DNA of 64,000 bases from Chlorocebus sabaeus (Eukaryota > Chordata > Mammalia > Primates > Cercopithecidae): NCBI RefSeq assembly GCF_047675955.1, contig NC_132910.1, positions 109,537,143 through 109,601,142 of the forward strand, in the 5' to 3' direction. The position numbers and the translations under genes are program-made. A model generated the notes under the pieces. The model was not told the DNA's origin and did not search any database. It saw nothing but the letters and a program-made list of their open reading frames with translations. This document shows, piece after piece, positions 19,620 through 31,625 of the stretch; within the stretch, counting starts at the first letter, position 1; each line of letters begins with the position of its first letter.

Positions 19620-21745
19620 ACTGGATCTCTAGTGAAAAGATAAACCTTTTCCTAGAAAACACTTGTCCTACTGTCAGTCTGCTTACCTGGAATAGGACTT
19701 CTGAGTGCTGACATCTTGTCTGTGCTTAGCAAGGAAAAGAGCAGGAGAGAGACAATCATGCCCCGTTTCTTAGGGCTGAGGACACAGTTTCATCTGGATG
19801 GAGTGGGGAGTTTTCCTGATAACCTTGTTGTTATAATTTCTGTCTGTTGCTCATAAATGTGGTAGAATAATATTAATAGATTGGCTTCCTCCCCAATATT
19901 CTCTTCTCTCGATCTCAGTGCCCATCACCCTAAACAAGCAGCTAGGTATTCTGTGCTCTTTGCTTTTAAAGAAAGAAGTGACAGCAAAGAAAGCAGAGGG
20001 AACAAAGGGAGTCTTTTCCTGGCTTTGGTGTTGCAAAAGGCTTGGCTTTACAGAAACAGATAAAACTCTTGGCATAGCAAAAGATTTGGACAAAACATCT
20101 TTTGTAAGATCATGGCTTTCCATTCTCAGAAAAAAAAAAAAATCAAACAGAAAGAACCCACTTTCTGTGTTGGGAGATGACAAGATTGTGGATGGTGTAT
20201 AGGGGAAAGTAAGAGAGGAGGCAATGGCAAGGCAGATTTCCACAGTCTCAGAAACAGAAAGTCTTACGATGGTCCCCGTCACACACCTGGGAAGTCACCA
20301 AACCTCCATAGATGGGTTTGTGAAATCCAGGAGCAGAGGGACGTGTTCCCTAATTCCTGAACTGTCCCAGGAAGGCAACAGGCCCCAGAAAGTGAACAAG
20401 ATTCACGGTATGAGTAGGTAGATAGGAACTAGACAGGGTCCCAGAGATTTTGTATGCCCTAACTTGAAGTGGAAACAAAATACTCCTGTACACCCATGTT
20501 TGACATGGAAAAGAAAGGCAGCCTCCACATTTAAAGGGAGCCTACAGAAGGGAACTCTGGACTCATTAGAGGTTTGTAGAACTGATAACTGAGTTAGGAT
20601 CATGAATTTCTCACTGGATGCCTGTGTAGATAGATCACATTGAGAACCAGAGGCTCCCAGCCCCCAAATTTGCTGTTATCTTAGGCCTTTTTGAATTTAG
20701 ATCCAACCCCAAGGGAGAAAAAGGAGGAATACCAGAAATAGACACGGATTATGATATTACCAGCCCTTTGAAACAGGCAATTCAAAATTGAATTTCAGAG
20801 GAGTTATAGAAAAATAAAGTTATATTTCATTCAGATCTAACTGTATTCCTTTACATGGGCATAGGTTGTAGATCACCAAGGTCCTTACTAGGATCCTGGA
20901 CAAATTTGAAGTAACATCCAACCTCTTTGTCAAAGGTAAGAAATTAGGAAGGACAGCAGAGTTAGAAGAAGAAATTTCAGGATCCTGTCTGTAGAATCAG
21001 ACTCTGAAACCAAAGATAGAACTCCAAAGAACAGTTTAGCATGTAGCTCCTTAAAGAGGAGATGAAATGAGTCTGCTCCTTCCTAAAGGAAGCACTGGTG
21101 TTGATGAGACAGTAACATATGGGAGAGTTTCCTAACCAAGAACCCCTGCTCTGAACCATGTAGAGAAAGTGATGCTTCCACTACAAGAGTCATAATTACA
21201 GATCAGAATGAGAGAGCAATTCTCAGGTTTTGCCTGCTAAATTTACGAGTATCTAAGGATAACTGGGTCTTCTGAGCCAGAACATTGAATAAATGAAAGA
21301 CAGCAAATGCCACCAGGGGACAGTAGAGTCTCCACTGGCAGAAATCATTGCACAGACAGAAGTGGTGCAGTGGACTTTGTGCCTGAGGACTCCCAACAGG
21401 ACAAGCTTCTTCATCTAGGAGCTGGAAGTGACATGGCAAAAAAGGATATTGATTATCAGTTCACGATAGCACCAGGTAGATAGGACTTATGTGCTATCTT
21501 ATACTCCTTATAAGGAGTAATAGTAAAATCTTTCTGAAGAGCAATAAGATTATTTTCTTCTCTGCAGAGTACTAGGATTAATGTTTACTGTTTTCAGTTG
21601 AAAAAGTGTATTTACCCATATTTGATAGAGCAAAACCAATGATAGACTTGTTCAAATCCTCAGTATTTCTTTTCTCTGAAAAAAAAAAATTACATGGACC
21701 TAAAAGAACTTTTAAAACAATGACTTCATGACTATCATAAACAAA
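19620..21745. other. Repeat-poor intergenic stretch with uncertain content
   Basis: About 2 kb without a recognised Alu, L1 or LTR. Overlapping open frames occur on both strands at 19851-20282 (minus, 143 codons) and 19918-20202 (plus, 94 codons). They show no domain, splice structure or promoter I can identify, so they are not called as genes. It may be unique DNA or a degraded repeat. Confidence 0.4.
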
Positions 21746-21747
21746 AA

Positions 21748-21935
21748 TAGTAATAATTAGCACCTATTGATCATTACTATGTGCCACACTTATACTAGGT
21801 ACTTTACATACTTTATCTTAGTCCTCAGAATAATTTGGGATGTAGGTAACTTTATTATCCCATTTTACTTACAAGGCAAATAAGGGTTAGAGAGGTAAAA
21901 AATGTCGCCCAATATGATTCTAAAACCACTTCTAC
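21748..21935 (-). mobile_element. MIR
   Basis: Reverse MIR: tagcacctattgatcattac, then tactaggtactttacatact, and tatcccattttacttacaag. Confidence 0.75.
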
Positions 21936-22404
21936 TGTACAGTAGAAAAATATAATCTAACAATCTTGATAGATTTAAATATTTGTTTTAAAATTACATG
22001 ATATATAAAGGGCCCCTGAGCTCCTTCTGACATTAATGCTGGAGTTGTTTTATCCCCATAAAATTTGGTTTTGAGATATCATCATAAAATGGTTTAGGTT
22101 TTTATACCTTTTGTAAGATATTCTATATTTATAGAATGTGAATGGAGGCAAATAAAACTTTTTTCCACAGGAAATAAAAACAATAATAAAATTTCCACCG
22201 AATCACTTTGCATGGAGTGAGAAAGGTTAGAGAACTAGTGCCAATCTTTTGGCACCTCTATGAACTTTCCTAATTCTGGGCAGAGATAGAAGCCAAAAGA
22301 AATAAATAGATATGCAACTAACAGACACTGGTGTCTCTGAAAAAGGTTATGCTAAGTAGAAGAGTTTATATAGAGAGGATCTGTTAGAGCTTATTGATTG
22401 ACAT

Positions 22405-23625
22405 GACTTTTGTGACCTGTTGAGGATTTAAGATATTTTCCCAACAGCAACAGCAAACCAATGAAAATGATTTTCAGCAGGGTTGACATGAAAAGATTTG
22501 CATGTTTAAAAGACTATTCTGGACCAAGAGCCATGGCTCACGCCTGTAATTCCAGCACTTTGGGAGGCCGAGGCAGGGGATCACCTCACCCGAAGTCAGG
22601 AGTTCAAGACCCGACTGGCCATCATGGCAAAAACCCATCTCTACAAAAAATAGAAAAATTAGCTGGGTGTGGTGGTGGGCGCCTGTAATCTCAGCTACTT
22701 GGGAGGCTGAGACAGGAGAATCACTTGAACCCGGGAGGCAGAGGCTGCAGTGAGCTGAGATCATGCCACTGCACTCCAGCCTGGGTAATAGAACAAGACT
22801 CCGTCTTAAAGAAAAAAAAAAAAAAAAGACTATTCTGGTTCTAGCATAGAGAACAAAATGGAGGGGAGCCATAATGGATTGAAAAAGAACACCGAGCAGG
22901 TTACTATTGGTGAGCAATGACTCCACCTGTACTAAAGTTGTAATAGTAAAGATGGATAAAAATGGATGGATGAGAAAGGTACAGGGGTGATCAATAGTAA
23001 CAAGTGTTGGACTGGATGTAGGATATGACTGTGCAGAATGGAAAAAGGATGACACCTGGCTTCCTGAGCTACACAATTGCATGGATGGTGAGGCTGTTTA
23101 CTGAGATAAGGAACACTGGAAGAAAAAGATAGCATTTGAGTGGAATGTCATCACTTTGGTCTTAGACATGTTGAATTTGAGGTACCTTCGAGACATCCAA
23201 ATAGAAATACTGAGTAGTTAGTTGGACATATAAAGGGAAGTGTCTAAGATTGAGACATAAATTTAGGTATCATGGTATACAGATGATAATTTAGTGGGGA
23301 AAGGTGTGATAGTTGGGCAAGGAGAATAGAGGGTGAATAGAGAAAAGATCCTAGGACACAGCCCTGAGAAACTGCACTTTTTAAAGGCCAAGAGGAGAGA
23401 AGAATGAGTCTGCAATGGAGGCAGAGAAGAAGGGTAGAAAGACAAGCCAGGAGGAAACTGTGGTATTATGAAATTGAAGGGAAAAAAGTGTTTCAAGGAG
23501 AGAGTGATGAACACGTTGACTAGGAAATTAAGCAAAAAGAAGACTGATAGATATCCATTGAATATAATGACATGGAGGCAATTAATGAGCTTGCTGAGAT
23601 GTTAAAAATGAATGGTATATCTCAA
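22405..23625 (+). mobile_element. Ancient LINE-like repeat, copy 1 (split by an Alu)
   Basis: Shows a chain of phrases typical of a common ancient interspersed repeat: agacatgttgaatttgaggt, tgagtagttagttggacata, gagacataaatttaggtatc and acagccctgagaaactgcac. Related copies lie at 33.1-34.6 kb and 49.3-51.2 kb in the same orientation. Family name uncertain. Confidence 0.55.
22521..22828 (+). mobile_element. Alu with target-site duplication
   Basis: Inserted into the ancient repeat, flanked by the direct repeat aaaagactattctgg on each side (22506-22520 and just after the A tail at about 22824). Confidence 0.93.
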
Positions 23626-23844
23626 ATAAAATAACTTGTGATTTTTCATTTTTTTACATTCCTTGTATTAACATTTATTCCTAGTAATCTTACTATTGTA
23701 ATACCCTTAAAATTTATTGAAAATGATGCATACAGTTTAAAAATCCTATAAACATAAAAATCTCTTCTTAATAATAGAGAGTTTTACTCCTTGAGATTCT
23801 GTTTCTTTGGCAGAATGATTTCTGGGAATTAAAGATACAAAAGC

Positions 23845-23940
23845 AAACATTACTCCATACCTACTGTGTGTCAGGTGCTTTCACATATAGGTACCTTCTG
23901 TATCCTAATGCCAATATTAACCATCCTAGATAAATATTGA
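23845..23940 (-). mobile_element. MIR relic
   Basis: The run ccatacctactgtgtgtcag and a following tcacatataggtacc segment resemble the MIR 5' part reversed. Confidence 0.4.
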
Positions 23941-24600
23941 TTACTAGCAGTTTGAATTTGTTAGCAGTTTGATTACTAACAGTTTGAATTTGATTGGTTT
24001 GAACTTCAAAGAAGATGAATTGGCATATGGGAATTTTTGAGTCCCCTTTCCAATATCACATTCCACCAAAGTTGATATATCCCAAAGTGAACTCTTGTCT
24101 ATACTTTACACTCAAATTACCTTCTCCTATTACCCTCTCTATTTAAGGCTACCTTGGGCTAGAAACCCTTAAGATCTCACTCTACTTCTGCACACAGTAG
24201 ATCTCAGGAACGTTCACTGTCACAATCTGTCAATTCTTCTTGTATAATGTCTCTCCAATTTATCTCCCTTCTGTTCAGGAAATTTTATACGTAAACAATC
24301 TATTAATGGTTTTCCATCTCTATGGTTTCTCTACATTATAAGAGAAACATTAAATAATATAATGGGTACCATTCTTGATAATACCAAAACAGAGAATTCC
24401 TCCTCCCCAAGGCATTTTCTTGTATTAACCATCAAAAACAAACAAATGAATACATACTATTTTTGCAAGTGGCCAAATAATACTGTCTAATTGTGTAGAT
24501 TTCTAGAATTCAAATTTGAAGGATGAATAAGTTTAGTGAAGCCACAAGCCTTAATGGCTATCAGATTCCTTATGCAATTCTCCCTGACTTTTACCTGTAT
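23941..24600. other. Unique AT-rich intergenic DNA
   Basis: A small local tandem echo of a tagcagtttgaatttg unit occurs near 23945-23995. Nothing else recognised. Confidence 0.4.
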
Positions 24601-24608
24601 CAGCTGAA

Positions 24609-24887
24609 CCTTTTTTTTTTTTTTTTTTTTGAGATGGAGTCTTGCTCGGTTGCCCAGCCTGGAGTGCAATGGCATGATCTCGGCTCACTGCAACCTCCAC
24701 CTCCTGGATCCAAGCGATTCTCCCACCTCAACCTCCTGAGTAGCTGGGATTACAGGTGCGTGCCACCACATCTGGCTAATTTTTGTATTTTTAGTAGAAA
24801 CGGGGTTTCACTATGTTGGCAAGGCTGGTCTCGAACTCCTGATCTTAAGTGATCCACCTGCCTCGGCCTCCCAACGTGCTGGGATTA
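24609..24887 (-). mobile_element. Alu, 5'-truncated
   Basis: Minus-strand Alu with 20 T, lacking the last ~25 bp of the 5' head (stops at gctgggatta). Confidence 0.93.
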
Positions 24888-25129
24888 TGTCATAACTGAG
24901 ATCACTAACGACAATAAGAAATTCAGGATTTCTATGCTGTTGACTAAAGAGTAACGTATGTGCCCTGGATACTAGTGAGGAGCAAAAAAAAAAAATGGGT
25001 TTCTATTGTTGCCAACTGAAAGGAGTATCTCACTTCACTAAGAAGGAGGGTTTCAGTGAGGGTTATGACACTTCTCAAATTTCAGCAATGGATTCAGAAA
25101 TCTGTGCAAAGCATCATAAAAAAAAAGAG

Positions 25130-25220
25130 TTAGCCATCATTCCACAATGTATATGTATATCAAAACACCATATTTTACACAATAAATATATATAATTTTT
25201 ATTTGTCAATTTAAAAAAGT
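25130..25220 (+). mobile_element. L1 3' terminal fragment
   Basis: The phrases atatcaaaacaccatatttt, aataaatatatataattttt and ttgtcaatttaaaaaa are the usual L1 3' UTR end. Confidence 0.7.
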
Positions 25221-25926
25221 AGACCTTGGCTACTAAACCTGTGAGGTGGGAAAAAAATAGCATACATGCTCAAGTGACTCTACCAAAGAGGTATGGAGAG
25301 AAAGTTATTCCTCCATTCTTTTTAAGCATAAACAAAATGCTATATAAACAGAAATTGTGGTTTTTTAATATAAAAGTGCAATTATTTATCCTGTGATATG
25401 TTTTTCTCACTTACTATACGATGGACATATATCCAGTTCAACTGACATAGATATGATCATTTGTTTTTAATAGATGCATAGTTCCATTGCAGGAATGTAC
25501 CAGTTTTATTCAACTATTTCTTTTCAGACTGACCTCAGTGTGGTGTAAGTTTCTGACAGTACAAGTAAAGCTAAAATAAACATTTAATATATGTAAAACA
25601 TAAAAACATACCTGTGAGGCTGGTATTATGCTCCTATTGCACAAAGAAGGAAAGAAGTTACCCCATAGCCAAACTGTCACAGCTAATCTTGTTTCTACAG
25701 CAGACTGTAAAACATGCCATCCTAAGTTGCTAAAAGCATTCATCTAACAGTCTGTCTAGATGTTTGGGGACAACTGTCAAAAAATGACCATTTTGTTTTG
25801 ATCGTTAGTGATATGAGTTGTTGCTCCTGAGAAAAATTAGCCAACAGGGTCAATTACTTCTTGAATATTTTCTTAAAAGTGATCATGGGACCATGTTGTC
25901 AGAAGGCGGCTACATGTTCAGCTCAT

Positions 25927-25953
<27 letters not shown>
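25927..25953. repeat. (AC)n microsatellite
   Basis: About 13 uninterrupted AC units. Confidence 0.95.
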
Positions 25954-25957
<4 letters not shown>

Positions 25958-26219
25958 ACCACACATATCAATCATTTAAGCTTAACATGGGCAATTTAGA
26001 TCACAATTATTTATTATGAAATTAATTTGAAATTTGATCTTGGAAAACAGAATTCCTCTATAGTCTAATTTTGAGATATGCCAGATAAAGACTCTGCACT
26101 CGTCATTTGATTTACTTTTATATTAAATTAAAGTACCCCAATATTACGATATGGTGATAATATTTGCTGAAGTAATTTCATTAAGATGTAACATATCTAC
26201 TGGGAAAAATTAGTCTTTA

Positions 26220-26400
26220 TTCTGCAGATACTATTGAGTACCTAATACATGTTGGGCTGTGCACGTAGTTATAATAGTGAAAAATAGTGCTGTTGCTTTT
26301 GAGGAGTTCACTGTTTACTGAAAAAGACAGAGCATTATAAAATGTGTTGTAAAATGGAGGTTGCATTAACAATAATGAGAGAAAAATTGGGCTATCCAAC
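26220..26400 (-). mobile_element. L2-like relic
   Basis: Starts ctattgagtacctaatacat and shares the order of phrases seen in the ancient repeats elsewhere in the window. Confidence 0.4.
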
Positions 26401-26588
26401 TTTGCAGGTTTCTAACAATTTCATAGGAGATGTGCTATTTGATCTAAGTGTTCTTAAATGTTAGAAAATACTAGGCTACAAGATTAGAGTCTAGAGGGGC
26501 ATATGCTAACATATATGTAACAAGGCCTAAAAATTTTATATTAGTCCATTCTCACGGTGCTAATAAAGACATCCCTGGGACTGGGTAA

Positions 26589-26884
26589 CTTTTTTTTTTT
26601 TGGAGACGAGGTCTCTCTCTGTCCCCAGGCTGGAGTGCAGTGGTGCCATCTTGGCTCACTGCAACTTCCACCCTCCAGGTTCAAGCGATTCTCCTGCCTC
26701 AGCCTCCCAAGTAGCTGAAATCACAGGTGCACACCACCACATCCAGCTAATTTTTGTATTTTTAGTAGAGATGGAGTTTCACCATGTTGGCCAGGCTGGT
26801 CTCGAACTCCTGACCTCAGGTGATCCACCCGCCTTGGCCTCCCAAAGTGCTGGGATTACAGGCATGAGCCACTGTGCCCGGCAA
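26589..26884 (-). mobile_element. Alu inside LTR
   Basis: Full-length Alu flanked by the LTR-derived repeat gactgggtaa at 26579-26588 and 26885-26894. Confidence 0.95.
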
Positions 26885-26914
26885 GACTGGGTAAGTTATA
26901 AAGGAAAGAGGTTT

Positions 26915-27211
26915 GGCCAGGCATGGTAGCTCATGCCTGTAATCTCAGCACTTTGGGGGGCCGAGGTAGGTGGGTCAGTTGAGACCAGGAGTTCAAGACC
27001 AGCCTGACCAACATGGTAAAACCCCATCTCTACTAAAAATACAAAAGTTAGCCAGGTGTGGTGGTGGATGCTTGTAGTCCCAGCTACATGGGAGGTTGTG
27101 GTGGGAGAATTGCTTGAGCCCAACAGCTGAAGGCTATAGTGACCTATGACTGTGACACTGAACCCAGCCTGGGCAACAGAGTGAGACTCCATCTCCAAAA
27201 AAAAAAGGGAG
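26915..27211 (+). mobile_element. Second Alu inside the same LTR
   Basis: Full-length Alu flanked by ggaaagaggttt at 26903-26914 and 27212-27223. Opposite in orientation to the neighbouring Alu, about 30 bp away. Confidence 0.95.
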
Positions 27212-27705
27212 GGAAAGAGGTTTAATTGACTCACAGTTCAGTTCAGCATGGTTGGGGAGGGCTCAGGAAACATAATTATGGCGGAAGGGAAAACAAACAC
27301 ATCCTTCTTCACATGGTGGCAGCAAGGAGAAGTATGAATGCCCAGCTAAGGGGAAGCAAGCCCCTTATAAAACCATCAGATCTTGTGAGAACTAACTGAC
27401 TATCACGAGAACAGGATTGGAGAAACCACCTCCATGATTCACTTCTCTTCATGACGTGGGGATTATGGAAACTACAATTCAAGATGAGATTTGGTTGGCG
27501 ACACAGCCAAACCATATCAATGTTTATGTCTAAGAAATAAAAAACCGATAAAATAAGTGAAGCTGTTATTACCAAGTGTAAGAGAGAACAAAATAGAATG
27601 TCAATAATGGAATATTTAATAAAAGTGAGAAACCTACATGTGTAGCTTATTGAAAAAAAAGCAGAACAGCCTGATGGCCTAAATACCTATAAGTCAAATG
27701 GAAAA

Positions 27706-27858
27706 AGAAGTGAGGCATGTGGTGTGCACCTGTAGTTCCAGCTATTCAGGAGGCTGAGGTGGGACTACTTGAGGCCAGGAGTTCAAGGCTGCAGTGTCCT
27801 ATAATGGCACCTGTGAGTAGCCACTCACTCCAGCGTGGACAACACAGTGAGATCTGTT
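27706..27858 (+). mobile_element. Alu right-arm fragment
   Basis: Partial Alu (gtagttccagctattcagga to agtgagatctgtt) whose tail runs into the purine tract. Confidence 0.85.
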
Positions 27859-28043
27859 GGAAGGAGAGGAGAGGAGAGGGGAGGGGAGGGGAGAAAGAAA
27901 AGAGGGAGGGAGGAAGGGAAGGAGGGAGGGAGGGAGGGAGGGAGACAGGAAAAGAAGAAAGGAGAGGAAAGGAGAGAGGAGAGGAGAGGAGAGGAAAGGA
28001 AAGGAGAAAGAGAAAGAAAAAGAAAGGAGGGAGGGAGGAAGAG
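27859..28043. repeat. 185-bp polypurine tract
   Basis: Mixed gagga, gggag and aaagg motifs with almost no pyrimidine on the plus strand, between two Alus. It probably grew from the A-rich tail of the upstream Alu fragment. Confidence 0.95.
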
Positions 28044-28370
28044 CCAGGTGCAGTGGCTCATGGCTGTAGTACCAGCACATTGGGAGGCTGAGGCGAGCAG
28101 ATCACTTGAGGTCAGCAGTCCGAGACCAGCCTGGCCAACATATTGAAACCCCGTCTCTACTGAAAATACAAAAATTAGCCGGGCATGGTGGCACATGCCT
28201 GTAGTGACAGCTACTCAGGAGCCTGAGACAGGAAAATCACTTGAACCTGGGAGGTGGAGGTTGCAGTGAGCCAGGATCACACCACTGCACTCCAGCCTAG
28301 GCAACAGAGTGAAACTCCATCTCAAAAAAAAAAAGAAAAGATAAGAAGAAAAGAAAGAAAGAAAGAAAAC
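28044..28370 (+). mobile_element. Alu with (AAAG)n tail
   Basis: Full-length Alu; its A tail is followed by gaaaagataagaagaaaaga and aaag repeats. Confidence 0.93.
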
Positions 28371-28796
28371 ACAGATGGAAACAAATTCTCCATTTTTCAT
28401 TTTTTCTCAATTTATTCAGATTTGCTCAAAGCTCAGGGCTATAAACAAAACACAACTATATATAAATAAATCTATCTAAAATATGTTCAATATTTTTATT
28501 CGTTTTTCAAAATCTGGTAACGTTTGAGAGAAGTTTAAGTGACATCAATTATCTACCAAACCTCCAATGGCTCAAAGACTAAATCATGAGAAATTTTCAT
28601 TTGTATATGAAAACTTTTCCTTCTAGTCATATTCTTTGCATATAAGTAGATTTTTTAAAATTATGGATATTTTAATACCTTTATTAGAGATGTAAATGAT
28701 AAAGGACCAGATTGTAGGACTTCATGGGTCCCCCCAAAAAATGCCCTTATAACTTAAAACTAAGTCCAATTGTTTAAAAGTACTTATATATCATAA
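28371..28796. other. Unique AT-rich DNA
   Basis: Nothing recognised. Confidence 0.4.
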
Positions 28797-28948
28797 TATT
28801 TTTTGAGACAGGGTCTCTGTCACTCAGGCTGGAGTGCAATGGTGGAACCATAACTCACTGCAGCCTCAAACTCCTAGGCTCATGTGATCCTCCTCCTTCG
28901 GCCTCCCAAAGTGCTAGGGTTACAGGTGTGAGCCACCGCATCTGACCT
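28797..28948 (-). mobile_element. Alu with large internal deletion or monomer
   Basis: Starts with gacagggtctctgtcactca and ends gtgagccaccgcatctgacc, about 150 bp in total. Confidence 0.85.
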
Positions 28949-29119
28949 AGTATTTCAATTTTTAAACAGGTATTTTTGTTTTAGTCTCTGGATATCTTCA
29001 TTTTAGTGGAAGATAATCCTTATCATTAAGTGAACATTTTAAATAAGTGTTGACATTTATTGCATGCTTATCCTGTGTCATGAGTGTTCCATATATTTTA
29101 TATATGTTTTATTTTATGT

Positions 29120-29150
29120 TATTTATTTATTTATTTACTTATTTTTTAGA
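29120..29150. repeat. (TTTA)n
   Basis: Short tetranucleotide tract ttatttatttatttatttac, forming the tail side of the next Alu. Confidence 0.85.
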
Positions 29151-29396
29151 GGCAGGGTCTCACTTTGTCACCCAGGCTGAAGTGCACCCTGGACCTCCTG
29201 GGTTCACGTAATGCTCCTGCCTCAGCCTCCCGAATAGCTGGGGCTACAGGCCTGTTCCCCAATGCCTTGCTAAAATTTTAATTTTTTGCAGAGATGGAGG
29301 TCTCATCTTGTTGCTCAGGCTGATCTTGAACTCCTGGACTCAAGTGATCCTCCTGCCTCAGCCTCTCAAAGTAGCATGAGCCACTGTGCCCAGCCC
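29141..29396 (-). mobile_element. Alu (J-type), internally deleted
   Basis: Diverged minus-strand Alu missing parts of the left arm. Confidence 0.85.
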
Positions 29397-29698
29397 ATTT
29401 TATTTTTTAAAAAGCTACACATTCACAAAGTACAATCAAAAGATGAAAAGGAATACATAGTGAAAATTTTCTTGGCCACTCAACTACCCAAATTCAAGCT
29501 TTAGAGAAATTTAGTGCTACCATTTTCTGTGATTATACAGCAAATATGTACATGTATCATCTACTTGCCACTCATTTTTGCACTGTTTTATACTTTGCTT
29601 CTTCTAGTTAACACTCTATCTTGGCAATACCCCATGTCGTAACATAAATGTTTCCTCATTCTTTTTTCTGGCATGGTTCAGGTTGAGTGTCTTAGTCA

Positions 29699-30436
29699 TT
29701 TAGTGTTGTTATAGAGAAAAACCTGAGGCTGGGTAATTTATTTTATTTATTTATTTATTTTTATTTATTTTTAATTTTTTTTAGACAAGGTCTCACTTTA
29801 TCACTCAAGCTGGAGTGCAGCGGCATGATCATGGCTCACTGCAGCCTCTGCCTTCCAGAATCAAGCAATCCTCCCGCCTCAGCCTCCCTTGTAGCTGGGA
29901 CCACAGGCGTGTACCGTCACACCAGCTTTTGTGTGTGTGTGTGTGGAGACAGGGTCTCATTTTGTTGCCCAGGCTCATCTTGAACTCTTGGGCTCAAGCG
30001 ATCTACCTGCCTCAGCCCCCCAAAATGCTGGGATTACAAGAATGAGCGACTGTGCCTCGAGACTGGATAATTTATAAAGAAAAAAGGGTTTATTTGGCTC
30101 ATGATTGTGATGTCTGAAAAAGTTCATGAATTGTGATTCTGCATCTGGTAAGGGCCATGGGCTGCTTGCACTCACAGAAGAATGTGAAGGGGAGCTGGTG
30201 TGTGCAGAGATCAAGAGAGAAAGAGGAGGTGCCAGGCTCTTTTTCACAACCAGCTCTTGTGGGAACTAATAGAGTGAAAATGGATTCACTCCTCTCCCCT
30301 GGGAGGTGGGAGGGGATTCATCCATTCATGAGGGATCCACTGCCAAGGCCCAAACACCTTGCATTAGGCTCCACCTCTAACATCGGGAATCACATGTCAA
30401 CATGGGGTTTAGTGGAACAAACTTCCAAACCATAGC
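29699..30436 (-). mobile_element. MaLR-type LTR split by an Alu
   Basis: Pieces 29699-29740 (cttagtcatttagtgttgtt; gaggctgggtaattta) and 30057-30436 (gagactggataatttataaa ... ccaaaccatagca) are one reversed LTR. Confidence 0.82.
29741..30056 (-). mobile_element. Alu inside LTR
   Basis: Minus-strand Alu with a (TTTA)n-expanded tail at 29737-29775 and a (TG)n expansion at 29930-29944 in its linker. Confidence 0.9.
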
Positions 30437-30959
30437 ATTGCGTATCTCTAATCCAAAAATCTGAAATCTGAAATGCTCCCTAAATCCAAAACTTTTTGAG
30501 GGCTCACATGCCACAGTGGAAAATTCCACACCTGGCCTCATGTGACAGGTTGAAGTCAAAACTTTGTTTCATGCACAGAATTGTTAAAAATATTGTATAA
30601 AATTACCTTCGGGCTATGTGTATAAAGTATACATGAAATATAAATGAATTTTGTGTTTAGACTTGAGTCCCAAGATATCTCATCATGTATATGCAAATAT
30701 TCCAAAATCCAAAAATATCCAAAATCTGAAACATGTCTGTTCCTAAGAATTTTGGATAAGGGATTTTCAACCTGTATTTGATTGCATAAATCCATCAAAG
30801 CAGCCCCTTATAGATGGAGATTTTGGTTGTTTCCATACTTTTCCTACCATAACAGTATTACAATAAATATCCACGTATAGGTATCAATTCACTCATTTAC
30901 AAGTACATCTGTTTGAGAAATTCTAGCAAGAGGAATTGCTGGTGGTAAAGTATGTATGT

Positions 30960-31263
30960 GAGCCAGGCACAGTGGCTCATGCCTATAATCCCAGCACTTT
31001 GGGAGTCTGAGGTGGGCAGATCTCTTGAACCTAGGAGTTCAAGACCAGCCTGGACAACATGGCGAAATCCCATCTCTACATAAAATACAAAAATTAGCCG
31101 GGCATGGTGGTGCATGCCTGTAGTCCCAGCTACTTGGGAGGTCGAGATGGGAGGATCACTTTAGCCCAGGAGGTCGAGGTTCGGGTGAGCCACACCTCTG
31201 CATTGCACTGTGGGCGACAGAGTGAGATCCTGTCTCAAATATACATACATACATACATACAAT
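30960..31263 (+). mobile_element. Alu with (CATA)n tail
   Basis: Full-length Alu ending in catacatacatacatacata at about 31240-31261. Confidence 0.93.
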
Positions 31264-31483
31264 TAAAAAATAAAGTATGTGGGCTTTAATTTTTGATAAG
31301 TATTGCCAAACTGTCTTATGTAATGGCTACACTAATTTACACTCTCCCAAGCAATGTATGAGAGTACCTATCTTCACCAGACTCTTACCAACAAATGTAT
31401 TTTTAAACTTTTTGATCTTTGCTAATAAGATTCAGTGGAAATGCCTTAGCACTTATGTTCTAAATAGAGTTTCTCACTAATCT

Positions 31484-31625
31484 CTATAATAGTAAGTACT
31501 ATTATTATCATCACCATTTTACATAGGAAAAAATTAAGGCTTACAGAGGTTAGATAACTAGCTAAAGTCATTCGGAGAAAAAGTAGAAGAATCCAGATTG
31601 CACTCCTGTTTGTGTCTTGAAAAAA
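31484..31625 (-). mobile_element. MIR
   Basis: Contains tagtaagtactattattatc, the oligo ccattttacataggaaaaaa and a lysine-like aggttagataactagc run; reversed MIR core. Confidence 0.7.

Larger units (their letters stand above)
26538..27519 (-). mobile_element. MaLR-type LTR split by two Alus
   Basis: LTR pieces at 26538-26588, 26885-26914 and 27212-27519 join into the same sequence order as the LTR at 17888-18248, ending aaaccatatca. Two Alus of opposite orientation lie inside it. Confidence 0.88.

Noticed and set aside
19851..20282. 143-codon minus-strand frame
   Set aside because: No domain, no promoter, no conserved motif, contains a poly-Phe run from an A tract, and overlaps another open frame on the opposite strand.
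26600..26929. Open frames of 60-200 codons with phrases such as LECSGAISAHCNL, AGITGVSHH or GFHHVGQAGLELL on either strand, at many places
   Set aside because: These are the standard translations of Alu sequence, not proteins.
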